A stretch of DNA of 64,000 nucleotides from Limosilactobacillus balticus (GCF_014145615.1 NZ_JACIVH010000074.1:1-64000); one strand, 5' to 3'; positions 19,022 through 27,822 are shown, counted from the stretch's first letter. Numbers and translations: made by a program. The notes: generated by a model not told the origin, from the letters alone.

Positions 19022-19432
19022 ATGAGCAATGGTTTGAAATTGCTAGTAATTGGTTGTGGCTGTTTTTTCGGTGGCGCACTCCGTTATGCTTGTGAATTGA
19101 TTTCAGATTTGTGGATCAATCCACCATTTGCTGATCCGTTAGCAGTCTTAATTGTCAATGCTGTCGGTTGTTTCATTATTGGATTATTTACCGGCTGGGC
19201 ACTGAAAAAGATTGTCCCTAAGGATTGGCACACGATCATCACGACAGGTTTTTGTGGTGGTTTAACAACGTTTTCATCCTTCGCCCAGGGAATAACGGTA
19301 TTGTTTATGGGTGGCCATATCTGGGTCGGAATTTTCTATATTTTGGCTGATATGATTTTAGGATTATTTGCTGTTTATGCTGGCCTTTTCTTAGTAATGG
19401 GAAAGAATTATGGCGAGGAGCTGTTGAAATAG
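19022..19432 (+). CDS. crcB: Fluoride channel, Fluc/CrcB family (second of pair)
   Basis: 136 residues, four membrane segments, with TTGFCGGLTTFSSFAQG and GGALRYACE. It differs clearly from its neighbour in loops and in charge distribution, as expected for two subunits inserted in opposite orientation. It begins 15 bases after the first copy with AAAGGAG upstream, and ends 19 bases before nikM. Position between urease accessory and nickel-uptake genes suggests one transcript. Confidence 0.93.
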   Translation: MSNGLKLLVIGCGCFFGGALRYACELISDLWINPPFADPLAVLIVNAVGCFIIGLFTGWALKKIVPKDWHTIITTGFCGGLTTFSSFAQGITVLFMGGHIWVGIFYILADMILGLFAVYAGLFLVMGKNYGEELLK

Positions 19433-19451
19433 ATTAAAAGGAGTGGGATTA

Positions 19452-20465
19452 GTGCATATTCCAGATAATTATTTGAGTCCGGCAACTTGTGCAGTGATGT
19501 TTGCAGTTGCTGCGCCGGTAGTGGCGGTCTCTGCAAAAAAAGTAAAAGTACAGTTAAAAGAACATCGTGAACTCGCACCGATGCTAGGTATTGCAGCCTC
19601 ATTATCGTTTTTGATGATGATGTTTAATGTTCCGGTACCTGGTGGAACGAGTGCACACGCGGTTGGAGGTACGCTGCTTGCAATCTTAATTGGGCCATAC
19701 GCGGCCTCAATTGCAGTTACTGTCGCGCTAATCTTACAGGCTTTTCTCTTTGGTGACGGTGGAATTCTTGCTTTAGGTGCTAATATTTTTAATATGGCAA
19801 TTATTATGCCGTTTACTGGTTATTGGATTTATAACTTTTTGCGTAAACACCATCATGCAAGTTTAGGCGCAATCATTGGTTCATATTGTGGAATTAATCT
19901 TGCTGCTTTGATGGCAGGGTTTGAGTTAGGAATTCAACCTTTAATTGCGCATACGGCGAGTGGGGCGCCGTTATATAATCCATACCCATTAGCGGTAACA
20001 ATTCCAGCAATGGCTTTTGCACACTTAGCAGTAGCAGGGTGGATTGAAGCTTTCTTTACCTATGTTGTTTATACTTTTGTCAAGAAAGTTGCGCCTGCTG
20101 AAATTTACAAGAATGACCAGCAAAGAACGCCTAAAAAGGGTTCACTTAAATATCTGGTATATGTCATTATTGGCTTAGTTGTCCTTTCACCAATTGGGTT
20201 GCTCGCTAGTGGAACGGCTTTTGGTGAATGGGATAAGACTGAGTTACTTCACCGCTTAAAATTAGAACATATTTCAAGTTCAGTACCTGCAGGGATGAAT
20301 CATGGGTTTAACTATACAGCATTGTTTGGTGACTATACGATTCCCGGAACAAGTTTGCCAATTGGCTATATTTTAAGCGCAATCACAGCAATATTAATTT
20401 TCTTCTTAATAAGTAAGGTGCTGATGGCAGTCTATGGTTCAACAAACAAAGCCCCGAATAAATAA
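19452..20465 (+). CDS. nikM: ECF nickel/cobalt transporter substrate-binding component NikM/CbiM with C-terminal NikN-like domain
   Basis: 337 residues from GTG at 19452. This start yields Met1-His2-Ile-Pro-Asp, and the Met1-His2 N-terminus is part of the metal site in NikM/CbiM; AAAGGAG lies 8 bases upstream. The first ~220 residues are the CbiM membrane domain (GGTSAHAVGGTLLAIL, FGDGGILALGANIFNMA). A linker and a C-terminal portion (GLLASGTAFGEWDKTELL) resemble the PDGLE/NikN component, so M and N appear fused. Nickel rather than cobalt is inferred from the urease context. Confidence 0.92.
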   Translation: MHIPDNYLSPATCAVMFAVAAPVVAVSAKKVKVQLKEHRELAPMLGIAASLSFLMMMFNVPVPGGTSAHAVGGTLLAILIGPYAASIAVTVALILQAFLFGDGGILALGANIFNMAIIMPFTGYWIYNFLRKHHHASLGAIIGSYCGINLAALMAGFELGIQPLIAHTASGAPLYNPYPLAVTIPAMAFAHLAVAGWIEAFFTYVVYTFVKKVAPAEIYKNDQQRTPKKGSLKYLVYVIIGLVVLSPIGLLASGTAFGEWDKTELLHRLKLEHISSSVPAGMNHGFNYTALFGDYTIPGTSLPIGYILSAITAILIFFLISKVLMAVYGSTNKAPNK

Positions 20466-21282
20466 TCAACCTAAAAATAAACTAGTAGGAAAGTTACCAG
20501 TCTGGTTAATGAATTCAGAGCGGCATCAAGTTCCCCTAACAAAGGGGCGGTTAGTGCAAGATAACTTGAGTAAATTTGCCGCATTGGTTGCTTTTCTTAC
20601 GCGAATTACACCAGTTTATTCTGCTAAGAATTCACCATGGGTTCGAATTGTTGAACTGATTGGTTTAACAATTTTGATCGTATTATCATCGCAAGTTATG
20701 TTTTTATGGCTAATGCTAATCTTGATGTTAGTGCACCTACTTATCTTGCCTGGATCGGTAATAATTACAATTAGTAAAAAACTTTGTAAATTGTTACTTG
20801 TTTCGTTAGTTGTGCTTTTACCAAGTTTATTATTACAGGCAAATAATATTGGGTTATTTCTAGCGCGGATTGCACTAATCATGTTAAATATTTCCATATT
20901 CTTAAGTATTACTTCTTGGCCGCAGTTCATTCAAGGATTGAAACAATTACATTTACCAAATGTTATTATTCTAACTCTCGATATTACAATGAAATATGTT
21001 TATACATTAGGTGTTTATATCCAGGAATTATTAAGCAGTATTAAATTACGGACATTTGGACAACACGTAAATCGGCGTGTTTTAGGTGTAATTATCGGAC
21101 AAGTGTATCTATCAGCAAAAAAACGAACCAGTGACCTTTACCAAGCAATGTTATTACGGGGATATAATAGTAATAATGTCGCAAGTTGGAGACTTAGTTG
21201 GAATAAATATGATGTTATTAGTATGGGAGAATTGTTATTAGCAATTGTTGCATACTGCTTAATACGAGGAGTGGTTGCATGA
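20434..21282 (+). CDS. nikQ: ECF transporter membrane component NikQ/CbiQ
   Basis: 282 residues with several membrane segments. The two cytoplasmic coupling motifs that contact the ATPase are recognisable (a region around ALRSF-like 'SSIKLRTFGQ' and 'QAMLLRGYNS'; the latter is the A-R-G motif shifted to L-R-G). It overlaps nikM by 32 bases and nikO by 4, implying translational coupling. It transmits ATP hydrolysis by NikO to the substrate-binding NikM. Confidence 0.88.
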   Translation: MVQQTKPRINNQPKNKLVGKLPVWLMNSERHQVPLTKGRLVQDNLSKFAALVAFLTRITPVYSAKNSPWVRIVELIGLTILIVLSSQVMFLWLMLILMLVHLLILPGSVIITISKKLCKLLLVSLVVLLPSLLLQANNIGLFLARIALIMLNISIFLSITSWPQFIQGLKQLHLPNVIILTLDITMKYVYTLGVYIQELLSSIKLRTFGQHVNRRVLGVIIGQVYLSAKKRTSDLYQAMLLRGYNSNNVASWRLSWNKYDVISMGELLLAIVAYCLIRGVVA

Positions 21283-22004
21283 TCAAAATAGCTAACGGAG
21301 CTTATACTTATGGAACGCAAACGGGTTTTCATGATGTAAATATCAATGTTAATCGTGGGGATGCGGTCTGCATTATGGGTCCAAACGGATCGGGAAAGTC
21401 GACACTATTAAAAACAATTGTTGGCCTATTTAGTTTAGAGAACGGCAAATATACATTTAATGACCAGACTATCGATAAGAAGTTTTTAAAAGATTCAACT
21501 AAAACTGGTCCATTTTATCAGAAATTTGGCTTTGTCTTTCAAAATAGTGACATTCAATTATTCAATACTAGTGTAACTGATGAGATTGCATTTGGCCCTC
21601 AACATTTAGGACTTCCGCAGCATGAAATTGATCAACGGGTAAATGATTGTTTAAAGCTTCTGAAAATTGAACGACTACGTGATCGGGTGCCATATCACCT
21701 TTCTGGTGGGGAACAAAAACTTGTGGCCATTGCGAGTGTTCTGGCGATGAATCCTGACATTATAATTCTTGATGAACCGTTTAATGGTTTGTCACCAAAA
21801 TATCGGGCATTGATAACTCAGATTGTTAATCAGCTTCATCATGCAGGAAAAACAATTATTATTTCGAGCCATCATTTTAACCAGATTAGATCGTTAGTCG
21901 ACCGGGTTTATGTTTTTTCTGAAGACCATACTATTACCCGGGAAATAACTGCAGATCAATTGGAAGAAATGCCCCGCTTTATTGATTACTTAGATAATTT
22001 ATAA
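21279..22004 (+). CDS. nikO: ECF transporter ATPase NikO/CbiO
   Basis: 241 residues. Walker A MGPNGSGKSTLLKT, Q-loop FVFQNSDIQLFNTSV, signature YHLSGGEQKLVAIAS, Walker B IIILDEPFNGLSP and switch His (ISSHHFNQI). A single ATPase suggests a homodimer powering the NikMQ module. It is the last gene of the cluster, followed by a strong terminator. Confidence 0.95.
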   Translation: MIKIANGAYTYGTQTGFHDVNINVNRGDAVCIMGPNGSGKSTLLKTIVGLFSLENGKYTFNDQTIDKKFLKDSTKTGPFYQKFGFVFQNSDIQLFNTSVTDEIAFGPQHLGLPQHEIDQRVNDCLKLLKIERLRDRVPYHLSGGEQKLVAIASVLAMNPDIIILDEPFNGLSPKYRALITQIVNQLHHAGKTIIISSHHFNQIRSLVDRVYVFSEDHTITREITADQLEEMPRFIDYLDNL

Positions 22005-22023
22005 AATGAGAGCTGTTTGTAAC

Positions 22024-22071
22024 AAAAAATGAACGCTAATGTTAGCTATTAACATTTAGTGTTCATTTTTA
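22024..22071. terminator. Bidirectional terminator between nikO and the PhoP-like gene
   Basis: AAAAATGAACGCTAATGTTA pairs with TTAACATTTAGTGTTCATTTTT (one mismatch) around GCTA. A-rich on one side and T-rich on the other, so it serves both convergent genes. Confidence 0.85.
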
Positions 22072-22076
22072 TTATT

Positions 22077-22787
22077 TTAAACAAATTTATAGCCAAATCC
22101 CCGTACTGTGAGAAGGTGAGTTGGGTGTTGAGAATCATCTTCGAGTTTATCGCGGAGGTGACTAATATGAATATCAACGATCCGTGAAGTATCAAGGATA
22201 TCATATCCCCAGACGCCATTAACGAGTTGATCCCGATTTAATACCTGTCCTTTATGATCAACTAAGTAGGAAAGTAATTGAAATTCCTTGGGGGTTAGAG
22301 CGATTGTTTTATCATTTTTAGTAACAGTATAGGTTTCTTGATTAATTTCCCATGATCCCGTAGTTATTACTGGGTCATTTTTTGTCGTATTATCATCAGC
22401 TAATGAATGCATCTGTGGATAGTGGTAAATCCACAATCGCTGCTGAATTAAGGGGCGAAAAACACTGGGAAGAAGGGGAAATTCAATTATATCATCAACA
22501 TGTGCTCGGTATAATTTTCGTTGAATGCGTTCTGTAAGGTGGGGGACCAAAACGGTAATTGGTCCTTGGACTTGCGACCTAATAAGGGTCATGGTAGCAA
22601 TCGTGGTGTCTAGACTTACTTCCGTCATATCCCACCAAATCCCACTAATTTGATTTTTTTCTAAGGCTACTACTAAGCCCGTCGGAGTAGTCACGAGCTC
22701 ATAGGTCCAGTGTTCTTTTTTACAAATGGCTTGTAATTGTTGAACGAGACCGTCTTGCTGGCTCATTAGTAAAAATTTCTTGGTCAT
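22077..22787 (-). CDS. OmpR/PhoP-type regulator with degenerate receiver domain
   Basis: 236 residues. The C-terminal ~100 residues are a clear OmpR winged helix (IALTPKEFQLLSYLVDHKGQ, VDIHISHLRDKLE, LLTVRGFGYKFV). The N-terminal ~120 residues fit a receiver only loosely. The acidic pair after strand 1 is replaced by SQQD, and the conserved Lys near the end of the domain is missing (DDIIEFPLLP instead of DDYITKPF). An Asp in WWDMTEV is near the phosphorylation position. No histidine kinase gene is adjacent. Divergence from pstS across 11-bp-phased repeats suggests it is the phosphate regulator, possibly working without phosphorylation. Confidence 0.8.
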   Translation of the reverse strand: MTKKFLLMSQQDGLVQQLQAICKKEHWTYELVTTPTGLVVALEKNQISGIWWDMTEVSLDTTIATMTLIRSQVQGPITVLVPHLTERIQRKLYRAHVDDIIEFPLLPSVFRPLIQQRLWIYHYPQMHSLADDNTTKNDPVITTGSWEINQETYTVTKNDKTIALTPKEFQLLSYLVDHKGQVLNRDQLVNGVWGYDILDTSRIVDIHISHLRDKLEDDSQHPTHLLTVRGFGYKFV

Positions 22788-22803
22788 AATAATTTCTCCA
22801 AAA

Positions 22804-22842
22804 TTTACATAACCTTTACATTACAAAGATTAAAAATTTACA
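22804..22842 (+). promoter_or_regulatory. Pho-box-like direct repeats upstream of pstS
   Basis: TTTACA occurs at 22804, 22815 and 22837, that is at positions 0, 11 and 33 of an 11-bp period; the copy at 22826 is degenerate (AAGATT). The PhoP box of Bacillus is TT(A/C/T)A(C/T)A repeats at 11-bp period. A -10-like TATTCT follows at 22852. Confidence 0.7.
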
Positions 22843-22912
22843 TCGACTTGCTATTCTCTATTTGTACCATACGAAATATATGAAAACAACTAATAAACAG
22901 GTAGGAATAGTA

Positions 22913-23785
22913 ATGAAAAAAACGATTATCGGGGTTGTTATCGTCGCAATAGTTTGTTGGCTAGGTGGGTCATGGGTCCTCGCTAAGCAACAACCATCAC
23001 AAGAAAAAATTACCATTGTCGGCTCAACAGCTCTTCAACCATTAGCGGAAGCAGTTGCAAATGATTACCGGACTAAGCATCCCCAAACCAGCATTATTGT
23101 GCAGGGTGGTGGTTCAGGAACCGGCCTTAGTCAAGTGCAGGCAGGAGCAGTAAATATCGGATCTGCTGATATCTTTGCTGACCAGCAAGATGGGATTAAT
23201 GCCAATAAATTAGATGATAATATTGTTGCTGTTTCGGGAATAGTACCAATCGTTAATGAAGAGCTTGGAATTAAGAATTTGACAATGAAACAGCTGCAAC
23301 AAATTTTTACGGGACAAATTACGAATTGGCAAGAAGTTGGTGGGCCTGATTTACCAATTACGGTTATCAATCGTGCTCATGGAAGTGGAACCCGGGTTGC
23401 GTTTGAGCAGACAGTATTGGAACCAGGGATGCGGGCAGTGAATGCGCAAGAACAAGATTCAAACGGGACAGTAAAAGAAATTATTAGAAATACACCAGGG
23501 GCAATCAGCTATATTGCATTTGCTTATCTTAATGACCAAGTTCAGTCAGTTAAGCTTGATGGAGTAGCACCAACTGCTGATAATGTTACGACTAATAAGT
23601 GGCCATTATGGTCATATGAGCATATGTATACGCAGAAACACCCATCCCAATCAACTGCAAGTTTCATTAAATATATGCAAAGCGAGAAAGTTCAAAAGAC
23701 ACTCGTAACAGAAGCGCATTATATTAGTATTCATGATATGAAAGTTGAAAAAACACCGACTGGGAAAGTAACTGAAAGGAAATAA
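22913..23785 (+). CDS. pstS: Phosphate-binding protein PstS
   Basis: About 290 residues from ATG at 22913, with TAGGAATAGTA just upstream. Phosphate-binding motifs are present: ITIVGSTALQPLAE, GGGSGTGLSQVQAG and NRAHGSGTRVAFEQ. The N-terminus has a hydrophobic stretch (IIGVVIVAIVCWLGGSWVLA) but no proper lipobox. The protein may therefore be held by an uncleaved anchor or released, unlike typical lipoprotein PstS. It captures phosphate outside the membrane for PstCAB. First gene of pstSCAB-phoU. Confidence 0.92.
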   Translation: MKKTIIGVVIVAIVCWLGGSWVLAKQQPSQEKITIVGSTALQPLAEAVANDYRTKHPQTSIIVQGGGSGTGLSQVQAGAVNIGSADIFADQQDGINANKLDDNIVAVSGIVPIVNEELGIKNLTMKQLQQIFTGQITNWQEVGGPDLPITVINRAHGSGTRVAFEQTVLEPGMRAVNAQEQDSNGTVKEIIRNTPGAISYIAFAYLNDQVQSVKLDGVAPTADNVTTNKWPLWSYEHMYTQKHPSQSTASFIKYMQSEKVQKTLVTEAHYISIHDMKVEKTPTGKVTERK

Positions 23786-23789
23786 TACG

Positions 23790-24689
23790 ATGGAAGACTT
23801 ACGACAACGTTTGACACAGCCCTCTGTTGAAAGTAAGCAGGAAGCCTCGGGAAAAGTAATTAGCTATCTTGCAATTACTTTAATTGGGGGATTAGTAGCA
23901 ACGATTTTAATCTTTTTAACTTGGAAAGGAATCGCCCTCTTTACTGGTAATCACTATTCATTGTGGGAATTTCTAAGTGGGATTAACTGGCAGCCAAGTG
24001 ATCACATATTTGGGGCGTTACCGATGATCGCTACTTCTTTTAGCGTTACTCTTTTGTCAGGAGTAATTGCCTTGCCGCTTGCCTTAGTAGTTGCTATTGC
24101 AATCACAGAGATTTTGCCATCAACTGCATATAAGTTTCTCCAACCGACCATCGAATTATTAGTCGGAATTCCATCCGTGGTGTATGGATATGTCGGTTTA
24201 ACAGTAATCGTTCCCTTTTTACGGCGCTTTTTCGGTGGCACTGGATTTGGGATTCTCGCTGCAACTTGTGTATTGTTTTTGATGATTTTGCCAACAATGA
24301 CTTCGATGACAATTGATAGTTTTAGGGCGGTTCCCAAACAATATCGCAATGCTTCTGCGGGGCTAGGAGCAACTCGCTGGCAGACGATTTCGCGGGTGAT
24401 TATTCCGAGTGCCAAAAGTGGTATTTTAACAGCAATGGTATTTGGGATGGCGCGGGCATTTGGTGAGGCCTTAGCAGTTCAAATGGTGATCGGAAACACG
24501 ACGGTAATGCCAACGGGATTGATGCATTCAGCGGCAACCTTGACTAGTGTTTTAACTACTGGAATTGGAAATACAGTCATGGGGACAATCTCAAACAATG
24601 CGCTCTGGTCCTTAGCTTTAATTCTATTGGTAATGTCGTTGGCCTTTAATCTGTTAATGCGGCTTGTTAGCCGGAAAGGGGTAAAATAA
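23790..24689 (+). CDS. pstC: Phosphate ABC transporter permease PstC
   Basis: 299 residues, six membrane segments, with the inner-membrane-component EAA-type loop SAGLGATRWQTISRVIIPSAKSG and ELLVGIPSVVYGYVGL, both typical of PstC. It pairs with PstA to form the phosphate pore. It begins 4 bases after pstS and its stop overlaps the pstA start by one base. Confidence 0.94.
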   Translation: MEDLRQRLTQPSVESKQEASGKVISYLAITLIGGLVATILIFLTWKGIALFTGNHYSLWEFLSGINWQPSDHIFGALPMIATSFSVTLLSGVIALPLALVVAIAITEILPSTAYKFLQPTIELLVGIPSVVYGYVGLTVIVPFLRRFFGGTGFGILAATCVLFLMILPTMTSMTIDSFRAVPKQYRNASAGLGATRWQTISRVIIPSAKSGILTAMVFGMARAFGEALAVQMVIGNTTVMPTGLMHSAATLTSVLTTGIGNTVMGTISNNALWSLALILLVMSLAFNLLMRLVSRKGVK

Positions 24690-25570
24690 TGCGTCCAGAA
24701 AAAGTAGATCGGTTGGCAACCGTGATTATTTTAACTTTAACCGGTTTAGTGGGGTTAGTTTTATTTGCCTTATTAGCGTATTTATTACTATCAGGTATTC
24801 CTCATATTTCTTGGCATTTCTTAACTTCAAGCGCGGAATCGTTTAGAAGTGGTGGGGGGATTCGCGATCAATTGTTTAATTCTCTTTACCTAGTTGTTTT
24901 AACATTAATCGTTTCAATTCCTTTAGCATTATGTGCTGCTATTTACTTAAGTGAATATGCCCCAGATAATCGATGGACAAACTTATTACGGTTGGCAATT
25001 GAAGTTTTAAGCTCATTGCCATCAGTGGTAGTGGGCCTATTTGGTTACTTAGTCTTTGTCTTGCAATGGGGATTGGATTTCTCTTTGCTTGCTGGGGCAC
25101 TAGCATTAACGATTTTGAACCTGCCAATTTTAACGCGGGCATGTGAAGACGCTCTTCGCCAAGTTCCTTATCTTCAACGTCAGGCAGGATTGGGATTAGG
25201 GATGTCAAAGTGGCGCGTAACAACTAAAATTGTTTTACCAGCTGCTTTACCGGGGATTATTACGGGAGCGATCTTAAGTGCTGGCCGCATCTTTGGGGAA
25301 GCTGCTGCCTTGATCTACACGGCCGGGCAGAGTTCACCAGCAATTAGCTATACCGATTGGAACCCATTTAGTCCTACCAGTTTCTTAAATCCATTACGAC
25401 CAGCCGAAACTTTAGCCGTTCATATCTGGAAAGTTAACAGTGAAGGGCTGGTTCCAGATGCCCGTGCTGTTTCAAATGGTTCAGTAGCGGTTTTGATTCT
25501 AACGATTTTAATCTTTAACCTATTAGCTAGATACATTGGTTATTTAATCAAGCGACGACTTGCAAAGTGA
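24689..25570 (+). CDS. pstA: Phosphate ABC transporter permease PstA
   Basis: 293 residues with six membrane segments. It has EVLSSLPSVVVGLFGYL and the EAA loop RQAGLGLGMSKWRVTTKIVLPAALPG. The start ATG overlaps the pstC stop codon (TAATG). It forms the transmembrane channel with PstC and docks on PstB. Confidence 0.94.
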   Translation: MRPEKVDRLATVIILTLTGLVGLVLFALLAYLLLSGIPHISWHFLTSSAESFRSGGGIRDQLFNSLYLVVLTLIVSIPLALCAAIYLSEYAPDNRWTNLLRLAIEVLSSLPSVVVGLFGYLVFVLQWGLDFSLLAGALALTILNLPILTRACEDALRQVPYLQRQAGLGLGMSKWRVTTKIVLPAALPGIITGAILSAGRIFGEAAALIYTAGQSSPAISYTDWNPFSPTSFLNPLRPAETLAVHIWKVNSEGLVPDARAVSNGSVAVLILTILIFNLLARYIGYLIKRRLAK

Positions 25571-25580
25571 GGATAAGAGA

Positions 25581-26336
25581 ATGGAAAATTCAGTTGCTCT
25601 TGAAGTGAAAAATTTACAAGTATTATATGGTGACAAACATGTTGTTCATGACGTTTCAATGAAATTTCCGGCCAACAAGATTACGGCAATGATTGGGGCT
25701 TCTGGTTCAGGAAAGTCAACATTACTCCGCAGTCTTAACCGGATGAACGATGACTTAGCAACGGTCAAAGGTGAAATTAATTTTCATGACTTGAATATTA
25801 ACCAGTCTAAAGTTAATGTTTACCGGATTCGTCAACAAATTGGAATGGTCTTTCAACAGCCGACACCGTTCCCTTTATCAATCTATGAGAATGTTATTTA
25901 TGGATTACGGCTTGCGGGAGTAAAGGATCGGCAAATTCTTGATCAACGTGTAGAAGAAAGTTTGCGTCAGGCAGCTTTATGGGAAGAAGTCAAAGATCAC
26001 TTAAAGGAAAGTGCACTAGCCTTATCTGGGGGTCAGCAACAACGGCTTTGTATCGCGCGGACGCTTGCGGTTCAACCGGAAATTATCTTGATGGATGAAC
26101 CGACAAGTGCCCTCGATCCAGTTTCGACTTCGCAAATTGAAGATACGCTAGTACAATTAAAAGAGAAATTTACAATTATTATGGTTACCCATAATATGCA
26201 GCAAGCATCACGTTCAGCGGACTGGACAGCTTTTATGCACCAAGGAAAATTAATTGAATTTAATCAGACAGCAGATATTTTTATGAATCCTCAACAACAA
26301 CAAACAGCAGATTACCTTAGCGGAAAATTTGGTTAG
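25581..26336 (+). CDS. pstB: Phosphate ABC transporter ATPase PstB
   Basis: 251 residues from ATG at 25581 (the longer frame overlaps the pstA end). It has Walker A GASGSGKSTLLRSLNRMND, where the LNRMND phrase is PstB-specific. The signature is LSGGQQQRLCIARTLA, Walker B is IILMDEPTSALDP, and the switch His is in VTHNMQQASR. Many lactic acid bacteria carry two tandem pstB genes; only one is present here. Confidence 0.96.
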   Translation: MENSVALEVKNLQVLYGDKHVVHDVSMKFPANKITAMIGASGSGKSTLLRSLNRMNDDLATVKGEINFHDLNINQSKVNVYRIRQQIGMVFQQPTPFPLSIYENVIYGLRLAGVKDRQILDQRVEESLRQAALWEEVKDHLKESALALSGGQQQRLCIARTLAVQPEIILMDEPTSALDPVSTSQIEDTLVQLKEKFTIIMVTHNMQQASRSADWTAFMHQGKLIEFNQTADIFMNPQQQQTADYLSGKFG

Positions 26337-26346
26337 GAGTGAAAAC

Positions 26347-27048
26347 ATGGGAGCTATTTTTGATGATGAATTAAAACGGCTACGGAGCCATTTTATGGAA
26401 ATGGGAATTGATGCTAGTGAGCAGATCTATCAAGCAACGAAGGCATTTACGGATCATGATGCTGACTTAGCGGATAAAGTTTTAACAACTGATGCAAAGA
26501 TTAATGATGAAGAAATTCATTTGGAAAAACAAGCGTTGAAGCTAATGGCATTGCAAAACCCGGTCGCAACCGACTTTCGGAAAATTATCAGTATCTTAAA
26601 AGCTAGTACTGATATCGAAAGATTAGGGGACTATTCTACCCATATTGCCCGCGCTGCGATCACCTTAAGCAAATTTGAACATCATGAAAAAATTGAACAA
26701 CCGATTGAACAAATGATGATGATTGTTCGCAAGATGCTTGAACGAATCCTCGATGCTTATGTCTATACTGATGAGCAGGTTGCCTATGAGGTTGCTAACG
26801 AAGATTTGAAAGTTGATTTACTTTATGTAAAATTACAAAAAGTAATCATGAAAGCGCTGGTTAAAGGTGGCGAAGATGTGAAGGTCTATGAAAGTTATTT
26901 AGCCGTTATTCGGAATTTAGAACGAGCAGGTGACCATATTGTTAATTTAGCAGAATGGATTATTTACAGTGGATCAGGAAAACTGGTCGAATTAAATCCA
27001 GGAAAGGCTGATCCAACATTAGTCCGTCGAAAATTAAAAAAAGAATAA
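26347..27048 (+). CDS. phoU: Phosphate signalling protein PhoU
   Basis: 233 residues, two PhoU repeats. Metal-binding motifs of the E(D)xxxD type appear in each half (ILKASTDIERLGDYSTHIA and VIRNLERAGDHIVNLAEW). PhoU links PstSCAB activity to phosphate signalling, usually through the PhoR kinase. No such kinase is in the window, which makes its link to the receiver-degenerate regulator interesting. Start ATG at 26347 follows TTAGGAG. Confidence 0.95.
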   Translation: MGAIFDDELKRLRSHFMEMGIDASEQIYQATKAFTDHDADLADKVLTTDAKINDEEIHLEKQALKLMALQNPVATDFRKIISILKASTDIERLGDYSTHIARAAITLSKFEHHEKIEQPIEQMMMIVRKMLERILDAYVYTDEQVAYEVANEDLKVDLLYVKLQKVIMKALVKGGEDVKVYESYLAVIRNLERAGDHIVNLAEWIIYSGSGKLVELNPGKADPTLVRRKLKKE

Positions 27049-27050
27049 TT

Positions 27051-27104
27051 AATAATAAAAGCAACCTCAATGTTGATTGGAGACAGCGAGATTGCTTTTA
27101 TTGT
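27051..27104 (+). terminator. Terminator after phoU
   Basis: ATAAAAGCAA pairs with TTGCTTTTAT across a loop of about 30 bases that can form CTC/GAG pairs. It ends the pst operon. Confidence 0.7.
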
Positions 27105-27394
27105 TAGAAAGTTTAATTATAGAGATTGCTTTGTAACTGTGTATTAATGAATATTCTATTTTTTGATTAAACAACAGCGCTTCTAAGGGGGAGAGAAACA
27201 CTAGAAGAGATTTTCCGATGTTAAAAATCATTTATACATGATAATGAGCAAGTTATAATGATAAAGGAAGAAAAGTAGCTATGTGATTAATTAAACTAGC
27301 TCAAAATAGACATCAAGTAGATAATTTTTTAACATGGCCCGGAAAACAAATCATAAATCCGCTCCTTTCGAGATGAAAGATGATAAATGAATGG

Positions 27395-27490
27395 AATAGT
27401 AATTAGGGGATTAATTACTATTTCAGTGCTATCTAACATAATGGGGTATCAGTTAGATAGAATAAATTTATTTTTTTAAATAAATTTATT
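27395..27490. repeat. Three consecutive perfect inverted repeats
   Basis: First: AATAGTAATTA (27395-27405) / TAATTACTATT (27412-27422), 6-base loop. Second: CTATCTAAC (27429-27437) / GTTAGATAG (27452-27460). Third: AATAAATTTATTT (27461-27473) / AAATAAATTTATT (27478-27490), 4-base loop. All arms are perfect. None is followed directly by a U tract suited to termination on the plus strand. Confidence 0.75.
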
Positions 27491-27787
27491 GAATTTCATT
27501 TATCACCTTTATATTACCGTTTTTTTTTTTTTTTCAATACCAATCTCATAAAAATATTTATTTTGGATAATTATATTATAACCGAAGGAATATAATAAAA
27601 ATTATTAGACAAAAGTATAGAAAAAGTAATGAAATCCTTGAACAAATTTCCTAGTGTTTAGCTGCTTTTAATATGGCATTTTTGGGGAATTATCAATTTT
27701 GTGACTAAAATCACTGGCTATCCAACTTGGGAAATAGCTAATTAATTGGAGTATGAAGAAATTTGTTATAATATTGCAAAAGATTAG

Positions 27788-27817
27788 TTAACATTTTCAC
27801 AACGGGTATGATATAAT
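27788..27817 (+). promoter_or_regulatory. Strong promoter of the putative small RNA
   Basis: TTAACA (27788-27793), 18 bases, TATAAT (27812-27817) with TG one base upstream (extended -10). A second candidate lies at 27746-27772 (TTGGAG and TATAAT). Confidence 0.65.
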
Positions 27818-27822
27818 ACTTA

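Noticed and set aside
24002-24415. Minus-strand 137-codon frame inside pstC
   Set aside because: Shadow of a clear PstC gene with no start signal.
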